A stretch of DNA of 64,000 nt. Source: Pelagicoccus mobilis. Its GTDB lineage: Bacteria; Verrucomicrobiota; Verrucomicrobiia; Opitutales; Opitutaceae. Numbering within the stretch: the first letter of the stretch is position 1; each line of letters starts with the position of its first letter. Below the pieces are notes generated by a model. That model worked only from the letters and a program-made list of their open reading frames with translations, ran no database searches and was not told the DNA's origin. The stretch covers positions 1-64,000 of the forward strand of contig NZ_JAENIL010000011.1 of NCBI RefSeq assembly GCF_016595505.1, in the 5' to 3' direction. The position numbers were made by a program, and so were the translations under genes. Of this stretch, positions 8,820-16,710 are shown in pieces.

Positions 8820-9933
8820 TGTTGAGCTCGGTTTCGGGATCGAAGAGGTGCGCTTTTTCGAGATCGAGCCAAACCGTGAGGGATTGGTTTATCTTGTTTG
8901 GAGTATCGCTGCTTACGCGTCCGATCAGGCTTTGTTGGCCGCTCGAGAGGTAGAGGATGGTTTCGTTGCCCATTGGTTCGGCGACGTCGATGCTGACTTC
9001 TGCGCTTTGTTCCTGGTCGAAGGTGTCCAGCTTTTGGGCGCTATGGATGTTTTCCGGGCGGATACCGAACACGATGCTTTTGCCGGCGTATCCAGAGGCC
9101 GACTCGGCGAGGCGATTGTTCAGCTTTACGCGCAGCGGAGAATCGTTGGCTTGGAAAAAGAGGGAGCCGTTGGTGTTTTCGATTTTGCCGTGTAGCAGGT
9201 TCATTGGCGGGCTGCCGATGAAGCTCGCGACGAACATGTTTGCTGGGTGGTTGTAGATTTCGAGCGGTTCGTCGACCTGCATGATGTCGCCTCCGTTCAT
9301 CACGCAGATCCGGTCGCCCATGGTCATCGCTTCCACTTGGTCGTGGGTGACGTAGATCATGGTGGAGGCGAGGCGTGCGTGCAGTTTGGAGATTTCGGTG
9401 CGAGTGGATACGCGCATTTTGGCGTCCAAGTTCGAAAGCGGTTCGTCGAAGAGGAAGACTTTCGGCTTGCGAACGATGGCTCGGCCGACTGCGACGCGCT
9501 GGCGTTGTCCGCCGGATAGGGCAGCGGGTTTTCGTTGTAAGAGATCCTCGATACCTAGGATTTGCGCCGCTTCGTTTACCCGCTTTTCGATTTCCGCTTT
9601 CTTGTATTTCCGGAGCTTTAGGCCGAAAGCCATGTTTTCGTAGACGCTCATGTGTGGATACAGGGCGTAGTTTTGAAAGACCATAGCGATGTCACGATCC
9701 TTGGGCTGGACGTGGTTGATGACCTTATCGTCGATGGAGATTTCGCCATCCGTTATGTCCTCCAATCCGGCGATCATGCGCAGTGTAGTGGATTTTCCAC
9801 ATCCTGAAGGACCGACCAGTACCATGAATTCGCGGTCTTTGATTTCGAGGTCGATCTTGTTTACGGCGGTTACGTCTTCGCCTTTCCGGGTTGGGTAGAC
9901 TTTGACGAGTTGGGCGAGATTGACTGTGGCCAT
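8809..9933 (-). CDS. Sugar-type ABC transporter ATP-binding protein (MalK/UgpC family)
   Basis: A 374-residue ATPase with Walker [10 protein letters not shown] (about 38-46), Q-loop, signature [14 protein letters not shown] (about 134-147), Walker [17 protein letters not shown], and switch His in [16 protein letters not shown]. The C-terminal TOBE/MalK regulatory region (about 240-374) includes FGIRPENI. This subfamily energises import of sugars, sugar alcohols or glycerol phosphate, and one ATPase often serves several permeases. No permease or binding-protein gene is adjacent, so it looks like a shared, unlinked subunit. The exact substrate cannot be inferred. Its 3' end overlaps that of the convergent fusion gene. 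Confidence 0.92.
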   Translation of the reverse strand: MATVNLAQLVKVYPTRKGEDVTAVNKIDLEIKDREFMVLVGPSGCGKSTTLRMIAGLEDITDGEISIDDKVINHVQPKDRDIAMVFQNYALYPHMSVYENMAFGLKLRKYKKAEIEKRVNEAAQILGIEDLLQRKPAALSGGQRQRVAVGRAIVRKPKVFLFDEPLSNLDAKMRVSTRTEISKLHARLASTMIYVTHDQVEAMTMGDRICVMNGGDIMQVDEPLEIYNHPANMFVASFIGSPPMNLLHGKIENTNGSLFFQANDSPLRVKLNNRLAESASGYAGKSIVFGIRPENIHSAQKLDTFDQEQSAEVSIDVAEPMGNETILYLSSGQQSLIGRVSSDTPNKINQSLTVWLDLEKAHLFDPETELNITR

Positions 9934-10395
9934 GGCAAGTAAGGCTTGGTTGGGGATTAGGTGCGGGCTTCGCAGTGATTGGGGGTCGCGAACGAAGCGC
10001 TGTCAAACGCTTAGTATTTAGCGGACTAAGGTGGTGGATCGGGTCCGAATTGTTAAACGAAATGCGTGGCTTGAGGTTCTTACAAATGGATACGAGGTTG
10101 TCGTATCGAAGAATTTCGTACCTGTTTGGTTCATGAAATCGTGCATTTGTTTCTGGGGAGTATTGCCCACGTATCCGGTTTTATGATCTGGATACGCGAT
10201 TTGCTCAAGTTGCTCTGAGCAATGCCGAAATTCTGAATACAGGCCGAAAATAGCGTAATTAATTGTAAAAACTGGCTGTACCCAAAAAATACTAACGCGT
10301 TTTAGTTTGAAAAACTAAGGTTTTTAGGTAAATGAACGCTACTTCAGGTTTAAAATTCCCACCGAATAAACCGTTAATCCTAACCATAATAAGTT
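9934..10395. other. Gene-free region upstream of the histone-like gene
   Basis: 462 bases between the divergent ABC ATPase and the RHH/histone-like gene, AT-rich towards its right side. It contains a small inverted repeat CGTATCC...GGATACG at about 10169-10197 and a hairpin TTGCTC...GAGCAA at about 10200-10221. A-rich tracts (AAAAAACTG, CCAAAAAATAC) lie at 10265-10295. No protein-like frame is seen. It probably holds promoters in both directions, but I cannot place -35/-10 elements with confidence. Confidence 0.5.
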
Positions 10396-11055
10396 ATGGC
10401 CGCTAAAAAAGGCGTTGAGAGTTCACCTCTCACATTCGATCTGAAGGCAGACCTAATCGCTGTCCTCGATAAGTATCAAAAGCAGCTTGGCGTATCCAAG
10501 AGCGAAATTATTCGCCACGCGATCGCCGGCTTTGACTACGCTGGTTTTGCACCAGCATCTGAAGACCACCGTCAAATTTCGGTTCGTCTTCCTCTCGCTC
10601 AAAAGAAGAGCCTCGTGAAGCTTGCTAAGAGCAAGAAGGTAAGCATCGGCGAACTGCTCCGCGCAGCTCTCGAAAAGCTTCCTGCTGCTCCTAAGAACTC
10701 AGGCATCGAAAAGGCTGCTCCTAAGCCAAAGCCAGCTAAGAAGGCTGCCAAGAAAGCGGCCAAGAAGGCTGCCAAGAAGGCTCCTGCTAAGAAGGCTGCT
10801 AAGAAAGCTGCTAAGAAGGCTGCCAAGAAGGTAGTTAAGAAAGCGGCTAAGAAGGTTGCAAAGAAGGTAGCGGCTAAGAAGCCAGCTGCGAAGAAGGCAC
10901 CTGCTAAGAAAGCGCCAGCTAAGAAGGCACCTGCTAAGAAAGCGCCAGCTAAGAAGGCTGCTGCTAAGAAGCCAGCTAAGAAGGCTGCCAAGAAAGTAGC
11001 TAAGAAGGCTGCTAAGAAGGTCGCTAAGAAGGCTGCAAAGAAAAAGAAGAAGTAA
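10396..11055 (+). CDS. Double ribbon-helix-helix protein with histone-H1-like lysine/alanine tail
   Basis: A 219-residue, very basic protein. Residues 11-48 (LTFDLKADLIAVLDKY... VSKSEIIRHAIAGF) and 58-95 (RQISVRLPLAQKKSLVKLA... VSIGELLRAALEKL) each show the ribbon-helix-helix pattern of a short beta strand, helix, turn and helix. From about residue 108 to the end the sequence is PAKKAAKKA-type low complexity, like eukaryotic H1 tails and bacterial Hc1/AlgP-type proteins. RHH domains bind DNA as dimers; the tail should coat or bridge DNA non-specifically. I infer a nucleoid-associated architectural protein or a regulator with chromatin-like spreading. The gene has its own upstream region and a strong terminator, fitting single-gene, high-level expression. 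Confidence 0.85.
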   Translation: MAAKKGVESSPLTFDLKADLIAVLDKYQKQLGVSKSEIIRHAIAGFDYAGFAPASEDHRQISVRLPLAQKKSLVKLAKSKKVSIGELLRAALEKLPAAPKNSGIEKAAPKPKPAKKAAKKAAKKAAKKAPAKKAAKKAAKKAAKKVVKKAAKKVAKKVAAKKPAAKKAPAKKAPAKKAPAKKAPAKKAAAKKPAKKAAKKVAKKAAKKVAKKAAKKKKK

Positions 11056-11082
11056 TCGCTTCTACCATTTTCAATACACTAA

Positions 11083-11112
11083 AGCCGAGACGTTCGCGTC
11101 TCGGCTTTTTTT
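11083..11112 (+). terminator. Intrinsic terminator after the histone-like gene
   Basis: AGCCGAGACG pairs with CGTCTCGGCT around a TTCG tetraloop, followed by a run of T. This is a near-perfect 10-base-pair stem. Confidence 0.92.
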
Positions 11113-11167
11113 GGTTCATCCGCAAAAGCAGTGGAAGAAGCTTTGCGGTGGTATGTCTGGAATGGAG

Positions 11168-11228
11168 GTAGCGCCGGTGCTTCAGCCCGCGTCCTGCTGC
11201 TTTTACGCGGGCTAAAGCGCCGCGCTAC
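11168..11228. repeat. Hairpin repeat, family B
   Basis: The left arm GTAGCGCCGGTGCTTCAG followed by CCCGCGT pairs with ACGCGGGCTAAAGCGCCGCG followed by CTAC. The loop is short. The same arms occur 143 bases apart end to end at 43817-43959. A GGCAATG...CATTGCC pair follows at about 11275-11316, similar to the GGCAACG...CGTTGCC unit nested in the 43.8 kb copy. Confidence 0.8.
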
Positions 11229-11330
11229 GTTTTATGGATGAAGCCGAGGCGGGGTTGCTTCGGCTCTCTCCTATTGGCAATGACGACACTCGAGCGTAAG
11301 TGAAGACACATTGCCCACCTGATCTGGGGA

Positions 11331-12836
11331 TCAAAGCGGGGCTTTGCGGGCGTGCTTGATCGCTTTTTTGAGGGTTTTGATGACCGTATCGAGAACTTTG
11401 ATGCGGGCCCGCATTTTACAGTTGGCGGGGATAATCTTCCAAGGAGCGTAATCTGTATCGGTTTTTGCGATCATCTCGTTGATGGATTCCTCGTAGAGCT
11501 CCCACTTCTCGCGGTTGCGCCAGTCCTCGTCGGTGATCTTCCAGTTTTTTAGGGGATCGTTCTGGCGGGCTTCGAAGCGTTCGAGTTGCGTGTCCTTGTC
11601 GACGTGGAGCCAGAATTTGATGATGGAGGTGCCGAATTTGGCGAGGTGCTCTTCCATCTCGTTGATTTCGTGGAAAGCGTTTTGCCAGTCTTGGTTCGAG
11701 CAGAGCGATTCCACGCGTTCGACCAAGACGCGTCCGTACCAGGAGCGGTCGAAGATGGCGAACTTGCCGCGTGGCGGCATTTCTTTCCAGAAGCGCCAGA
11801 GGTAGTGGTGGGAAAATTCGATACGGGTGGGGGCGGCCACGGGGATGACATCGTAGCCGCGCGGGTCGATGCTTTGCACGAGGCGTTTGATGCAGCCGCC
11901 TTTGCCGGCGGCGTCCCATCCGCAGAAAACGAGCACGATGGGTAGCTGGTGAGTATGGATCTCGTGGGCGAGCTCGTGGATCTTTTCTTGCCGTACTTTG
12001 AGGGTCGCCTTGTAGAGCTGGCGATCCATGGGGACATCGAATTCTGTGTCGGCAAGGTAGTTATGCCCTTGATACGGGATCCACTCGTTTTCGCGTTTGG
12101 TTTGGGTCTGGGGGGCGTCTTCTTGCTGCTTTTTCTTCCCGATCGCGGTTTCGAGGTGGTCGATGATGCGGTTGTAGACTTCGATGAGGGCGCCTTTGAA
12201 GCTTTCGGTATCGATAGTGTGCCAGCGGGCGTACTCGCGATTGGTGTACTTCATGCCTTTTTCCGCGAGCTCGAGGTAGGACTTGTACTGGCGGTGTCGG
12301 CGCCAGTCCTTAGCTGTGACGCGCCAGGATGTCTTGGGATTTTCCTCTAGCTTTCGGAAGCGTCTGGCTTGGGTCTTTTTGGATACGTTGAGGAAGATTT
12401 TGATGATCTCGACTTCGCCGTCGTGGAGCTGTCGCTCGAAGTTGATGATGTCGTCCCAGTAGCCGGGGAGCTCTTCCTCGTGGATTTTGCCTTCGGCCCA
12501 AGCGTCGAGCACGAGGTAGTAGGGCCCTCGGTCGTAGAACTGGATTTTGCCGCGAGCGGGTGTGTTGTTCCAGAAGCGGTGCAGTAGCGGGTAGCGTCGG
12601 GGCTCCTTTTGGCCGGCGTGGGTGGAGTAGACTTTGAAGGAGCGGCTGTCGATTTCGAGCAGGACCTGGTTGAGCAGCTTGCCTTTGTTGGATGCGTCGA
12701 GTCCTTCGATGATGACCAGGGTGGGGATGCCGAGCCGGCCCGCTTCGCGTTGCACGACGCCTAGTTTTTGGGCGAGGGCTTTGAGGACGGACTTGGGGGA
12801 GCTAGGTGTGGTCGAGGGATCGGCGGCGTCTGGCAT
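11331..12836 (-). CDS. pap: Polyphosphate:AMP phosphotransferase (two-domain PPK2)
   Basis: A 501-residue protein with two PPK2 domains in tandem. The first (about 10-230) has a degenerate P-loop (EGLDASNKGK). The second (about 265-495) has the canonical FCGWDAAGKGGCIKRL P-loop plus DRSWYGRVLVERVE lid residues. Two-domain PPK2 enzymes (class II) transfer phosphate from polyphosphate to AMP, giving ADP; the C-terminal domain is normally the active one, which fits the motif quality here. It probably acts in the cytosol and recycles AMP made, for example, by acyl-adenylate enzymes. It lies downstream of the conserved 502-residue protein on the same strand, 71 bases apart. Confidence 0.92.
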   Translation of the reverse strand: MPDAADPSTTPSSPKSVLKALAQKLGVVQREAGRLGIPTLVIIEGLDASNKGKLLNQVLLEIDSRSFKVYSTHAGQKEPRRYPLLHRFWNNTPARGKIQFYDRGPYYLVLDAWAEGKIHEEELPGYWDDIINFERQLHDGEVEIIKIFLNVSKKTQARRFRKLEENPKTSWRVTAKDWRRHRQYKSYLELAEKGMKYTNREYARWHTIDTESFKGALIEVYNRIIDHLETAIGKKKQQEDAPQTQTKRENEWIPYQGHNYLADTEFDVPMDRQLYKATLKVRQEKIHELAHEIHTHQLPIVLVFCGWDAAGKGGCIKRLVQSIDPRGYDVIPVAAPTRIEFSHHYLWRFWKEMPPRGKFAIFDRSWYGRVLVERVESLCSNQDWQNAFHEINEMEEHLAKFGTSIIKFWLHVDKDTQLERFEARQNDPLKNWKITDEDWRNREKWELYEESINEMIAKTDTDYAPWKIIPANCKMRARIKVLDTVIKTLKKAIKHARKAPL

Positions 12837-12907
12837 AGGGCAAAGGTAGTCGGCAACTTGATCTTGCCAAGTCGCTTGGGCTCAATGTGGAAAACTTGAG
12901 TCGAGCT

Positions 12908-14416
12908 CTAGGCTTTGTAGCCGTAGAGCTGATTCTCTTTGATGAGGTCGGCGGCGGCGGCGGGAATCATGGATTCCCAGATCGGATCGTTTTCGGCGAT
13001 CGCGCTGAGAATGTCGCGCGAGAAGATGTTGAGCAGTTGCTCGTCGATGCCGCGGATGTGCTCGATGTATCCGTTTTCCAGTAGGTGGAGGTAGAGGTTG
13101 GTGAGCTGCGGCGTGACGCGGAGGTTGTTGCAGGTGATGAGCAGGTCGTCGGCGATGCCGCCGCTTTTTCCGGTGTAGTCGACGGGCGCTCCGACGGGCT
13201 CTCCTGCGGCTTCGGCCTTTTGGATTTCGAGGTAGCGGCGGTAGGCCTTTTGCTTCATCGGGTAGATGTAGAGGCGAACCGAGTTTTTGAGAAGGCGTCC
13301 GAAGGATTCGAGGATGCCGCCGGCGAGGTGGGAGTAGTACTTTTCGTTGAAGACTTCGAGCAGGGTGTTGATGCCCATGCAGACGCCGATCATCTCTTTC
13401 GTGTAGCGGCGGAAGTAGGAGGTGAGGCGGTAGAATTCGAAGTAGTTCGAGATGAGTACCCAGTTTCCGGTGGCGCCGAGCAGGTCGATGCGGGCGAGGT
13501 AGTCCTCGTAGTCGAGTTTTCCGGACGCGAGCAGGTTGTTCATGGTGATCTCGGCTAGGACGATGACGTCTTTGCCTTGCACGGAGGGCTCTTGGATGAA
13601 CTGGGCTCCGGAGCACTTGAGCATGTCGATGTTGACCTGGGTGACGGGGCGGAAGCTGCCGCGTTCGACGAGGATGGCCTTTTTGTAAAGGGCTTCGGAG
13701 GGCTGGGTGATTTCGCCTTCGGGCGAGAAGAGCACGGCGTTGGTTAGGCCGCGGCGGACGAGGTGGAGGTTGGCGATGCGTTCGTCGACGCCGTCGAAGG
13801 CGGGGCCTTTGAAGTGGATGAGGTCGACTTCGATGCGTTCGTTTCCGACGTTGTCGACGAGCGACTCGATGAACTGCTCTACGTTTTCGTAGAGGTAGAA
13901 GGCGCCGTAGATGAGGTTGGTTCCGAGGATGCCGACGGCGTGTTGCTGCTGGACGTTTTCGGGATCCCACATGCGGCAGTGGAGGTAGATTTCGCTGGGC
14001 TCGCCGCCTGGGGTGGTCTGGAAGCGGATGCCCATCCAGCCGTGGGTGTCGTCTCCGCCTTGGTAGCTTTTCGCCTTCATGGTGTTGGCGTAGGCGAAGA
14101 AGGTTTTTTCGTCGCCGACCTCGTCCTTGAGGCGTTCTTCGAGCAGGGCGTACTCGTGCTCGATCATCTTGACGACGCGTTCCATGGATACGTAGCGTCC
14201 GACTTTGCCGTAGATGGAGTCGCTGAAGGTCATGTCGTAGGCCGACATGGTTTTGGCGATGGTTCCGGCGGCGCCTCCGGCCTGGAAGAAGTTACGGCAG
14301 GTTTCTTGTCCGGCTCCAATTTCGGCGAAGGTGCCGTATCTCATCGCGTCTAGGTTTACGGTGAGGGCTTTGCGGTTGGTGGTGAGGAATTCGCTTGGTT
14401 CCTGGTTGGTGTCCAT
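12908..14416 (-). CDS. Conserved cytosolic protein of unknown function
   Basis: About 502 residues from the ATG at 14416 (preceded by AGGA five bases upstream). An in-frame upstream ATG at 14653 would add a low-quality basic leader and is rejected. The sequence is highly patterned: RYGTFAEIGAGQE, GGAAGTIAKTMSAYDMTFSD, GWMGIRFQT, LYKKAILVERGSFRPVT, EPSVQGKDVIVLAEITMNNLL, and a C terminus in LYGYKA. As I recall, this widespread bacterial family is often labelled TonB-dependent receptor or nicotinate-nucleotide adenylyltransferase in databases. The sequence has no signal peptide, beta-barrel character or nucleotidyltransferase HxGH motif, so neither label is supported. Its neighbour is a polyphosphate:AMP phosphotransferase. 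Confidence 0.85.
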   Translation of the reverse strand: MDTNQEPSEFLTTNRKALTVNLDAMRYGTFAEIGAGQETCRNFFQAGGAAGTIAKTMSAYDMTFSDSIYGKVGRYVSMERVVKMIEHEYALLEERLKDEVGDEKTFFAYANTMKAKSYQGGDDTHGWMGIRFQTTPGGEPSEIYLHCRMWDPENVQQQHAVGILGTNLIYGAFYLYENVEQFIESLVDNVGNERIEVDLIHFKGPAFDGVDERIANLHLVRRGLTNAVLFSPEGEITQPSEALYKKAILVERGSFRPVTQVNIDMLKCSGAQFIQEPSVQGKDVIVLAEITMNNLLASGKLDYEDYLARIDLLGATGNWVLISNYFEFYRLTSYFRRYTKEMIGVCMGINTLLEVFNEKYYSHLAGGILESFGRLLKNSVRLYIYPMKQKAYRRYLEIQKAEAAGEPVGAPVDYTGKSGGIADDLLITCNNLRVTPQLTNLYLHLLENGYIEHIRGIDEQLLNIFSRDILSAIAENDPIWESMIPAAAADLIKENQLYGYKA

Positions 14417-14619
14417 GGTTCCTGATGGAAAGGTTGTTCGGGTCGAAGTTTTCGGGGTCCACGTTGTAGGTCCGCGGAGTGATAGGTCAAACTGGGATAC
14501 GCGATTGGGGCGAATTCGTGGCGTTGACCGGCGTTGACTTGGGAGAAAGGGGTTGCCTAGGGGCGTGGGGCTCCTTGGATATTGGGCTTGGCGCTGCGTC
14601 CGGCGCTGGGCCTTGAATT

Positions 14620-14645
14620 GGCTATCGGGGACGATAGCCGCTACC
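14620..14645. repeat. Hairpin repeat, family C
   Basis: GGCTATCGGGGACGATAGCC then GCTACC, just before cstA. The stem GGCTATCG/CGATAGCC surrounds GGGA. Related units with the pattern GGCnnTnGGGGAC...GCCGC occur at 34241-34254 (half), 39283-39310 (inside a gene), 42054-42080 (diverged) and 46432-46459. Confidence 0.7.
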
Positions 14646-14663
14646 GTTTGCAAACTTTCCCCT

Positions 14664-16556
14664 ATGTCTACCCTACTGATCGCTCTAGGAGCGGGTGCGC
14701 TCTATCTACTCGCTTATCACACGTACGGCCGGTTTTTGGCCCAGAAGATCTTCAAGCTCGATCGGAACGCCGAGGTGCCGAGCGTGGCGCTCAACGACGA
14801 CGCGGATTTCGTGCCGACGGACAAGTTCGTGGTGTTTGGTCATCATTTTACTTCGATTGCGGGAACGGGGCCGATCGTGGGGCCGGCTATTGCGGTGATC
14901 TGGGGCTGGGTGCCGGCTTTGCTTTGGGTTTTGTTCGGCTCGGTGCTGATGGGGGCGGTGCATGATTTTGGGTCGCTGGTGGTGTCGATGAGGAATCGAG
15001 GCCAGACGGTGGGGGAGGTTTCGGGTCGCGTATTGAATCCGAGAATACGTTTTCTGTTTCTGTTTATCCTGTTTTTGGCTCTGACGATCGTGCTAGCGAT
15101 TTTTGGCTTGGTGATCGCGGTTGTATTCAAGAGCTACCCGGGGGCGATCTTCCCGTGTCTGGTCCAGATCCCGCTGGCGGTGGCGATCGGGCTTTGGCTG
15201 CATCGCAAGGGTATGGGGCTGATGGTGCCTTCGCTGATTGCTTTGGCGTTGATGTATTTGTCGGTGGTTTTTGGAGACCAGGCTGGATTCATTCATAGCT
15301 TCAACGCGTCTTTGGCGGCTTGGCCGATCGCGAACTGGGTGGCGTTTTTGCTGGTCTATTCGTATATCGCGTCCGTGCTGCCGGTTTGGACGCTGTTGCA
15401 GCCGCGCGACTTTATTAACAGCTTGCAGCTGGTTACTGCGCTTGCGCTCGTGGTCGTGGGCTTGCTGGTGTCGGCCTTTGTGGGCGGGGCGCCGATTGGG
15501 GATTCGGAGTTGAGGCCGAGTTTGGAGATCGCAGCTCCGGCGTTTCGCCTTGATGCGGCGGGGGCGCCGGTGATGTTTCCGTTTTTGTTTATCACGATCG
15601 CTTGCGGGGCGATAAGCGGCTTCCATTGTCTCGTTTCGAGTGGGACTTCGAGCAAGCAGCTCCGTTGCGAGACGGACGCGCAGTTTGTGGGGTTTGGCTC
15701 GATGTTGCTGGAGGGGTTCTTGGCAACTTTGGTGATCCTGGCTTGCGTGGCTGGGCTGGGCTTGGGGATTCAGGGAAGCGAAGGTCAATTGCTGCTTGGC
15801 TCGGAGGCTTACGAGGCTCGCTACTCTTCTTGGGCTGCGGCGGGCGGCTTGGCTGCCAAGGTGGGCGCGTTTGTGGATGGGGCGGCGAATTTTCTGAAAT
15901 CGCTCGGTTTGCCGGCTCAGTTCGCGGTGGCGTTGATGGGCGTATTGGTCGCTTCTTTTGCGGCTACGACTTTGGATACGGCCTGCCGTTTGCAGCGTTA
16001 TGTGATCCAGGAGTTGGCGGCTACGTTTGTGAAGAAGCAGCCTTCCGGTCGCGTGCAGGTTTCCGCGAATCCGTTTTCTTGGCTGACGAACAAGCATGGG
16101 GCGACGATTTTCGCGATCGCGATCGCTTTCTGGATGGCGGCGATTCCTCCTGAGGGATTGGGCTGGGAGTGGAAGAACGTGGGCAAGGGGGGGATGCTGC
16201 TTTGGCCGATGTTTGGAGCGACTAACCAGCTGCTCGGCGGGTTGGCGTTTTTGGTGATCTCTTTTTGGATGTGGCGTCGCCGTTTGCCGGTGTGGTTCGT
16301 GGTGATCCCTACGATTTTCATGTTGGTGATGCCGGCTTGGGCGATGAGCTTTCAGCTTTTCAGCGAGGGCGGTTGGCTCGCGGCTGAGAACAAGAACTGG
16401 GCGCTCATTTTTATCGCGATCGCGACTATGGCCTTGGAGGTCTGGATGGTGATCGAGGCGTTTTTGTGCTGGCCCAAGGCGAAGGGAGTGTTGGAGCAGG
16501 CGCTTGAGCCTTTGGACAAGGGGGCCGCCTCCACGGAAGGCGGGCGTTCCTGCTAG
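14664..16556 (+). CDS. cstA: Carbon-starvation/pyruvate transporter CstA family
   Basis: About 630 residues from ATG 14664. The longer frame from 14553 runs through repeat family C and lacks protein character. It has around 16 hydrophobic helices and family motifs: HTYGRFLAQKIFKLD and VPTDKFVVFGHHFTSIAGTGPIVGPAIAVIWGW near the N terminus, GAVHDFGSLVVSMRNRG, GAISGFHCLVSSGTSSKQL, and FAATTLDTACRLQRYVIQE. CstA/BtsT proteins import pyruvate or peptides across the inner membrane, typically when carbon is scarce. Length is at the short end of the family. It stands alone between the divergent unknown gene and sppA. Confidence 0.93.
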   Translation: MSTLLIALGAGALYLLAYHTYGRFLAQKIFKLDRNAEVPSVALNDDADFVPTDKFVVFGHHFTSIAGTGPIVGPAIAVIWGWVPALLWVLFGSVLMGAVHDFGSLVVSMRNRGQTVGEVSGRVLNPRIRFLFLFILFLALTIVLAIFGLVIAVVFKSYPGAIFPCLVQIPLAVAIGLWLHRKGMGLMVPSLIALALMYLSVVFGDQAGFIHSFNASLAAWPIANWVAFLLVYSYIASVLPVWTLLQPRDFINSLQLVTALALVVVGLLVSAFVGGAPIGDSELRPSLEIAAPAFRLDAAGAPVMFPFLFITIACGAISGFHCLVSSGTSSKQLRCETDAQFVGFGSMLLEGFLATLVILACVAGLGLGIQGSEGQLLLGSEAYEARYSSWAAAGGLAAKVGAFVDGAANFLKSLGLPAQFAVALMGVLVASFAATTLDTACRLQRYVIQELAATFVKKQPSGRVQVSANPFSWLTNKHGATIFAIAIAFWMAAIPPEGLGWEWKNVGKGGMLLWPMFGATNQLLGGLAFLVISFWMWRRRLPVWFVVIPTIFMLVMPAWAMSFQLFSEGGWLAAENKNWALIFIAIATMALEVWMVIEAFLCWPKAKGVLEQALEPLDKGAASTEGGRSC

Positions 16557-16710
16557 CTGGTTTTGGGGGACTCCGGATTTGTTGTCGGCGGCTGGATTTG
16601 TCTGGTCGCCGTTTTGTTGTGCTTTCGCCAAGGGAGTTGGGGAGGTGTCGGTTTAGGTTTGCGACTCTTGGCCGATGAGGGAGGTTAGAGGTAGTTATCT
16701 AGCAAATGTT

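Noticed and set aside
9934-10395. Replication origin or parS cluster near parB
   Set aside because: No DnaA boxes or parS-like TGTTnCACGTGAAACA sites were seen by eye here or near parB.
10599-10991. Long minus-strand frame opposite the histone-like gene
   Set aside because: It is the mirror of the AAKK codon repeats, giving a Phe/Leu/Ala low-complexity product; no independent support.
12882-13970. Long Arg/His-rich minus-strand frame
   Set aside because: It is an alternative frame of the conserved 12908-14416 gene, with unnatural composition.
14417-14653. N-terminal extension of the 502-residue protein
   Set aside because: Arg/Pro-rich with no structure, crosses repeat family C, and a good AGGA-preceded ATG lies at 14416.
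15093-16631. 512-codon minus-strand frame opposite cstA
   Set aside because: Arg/Gln/His-rich shadow of a well-supported plus-strand transporter.
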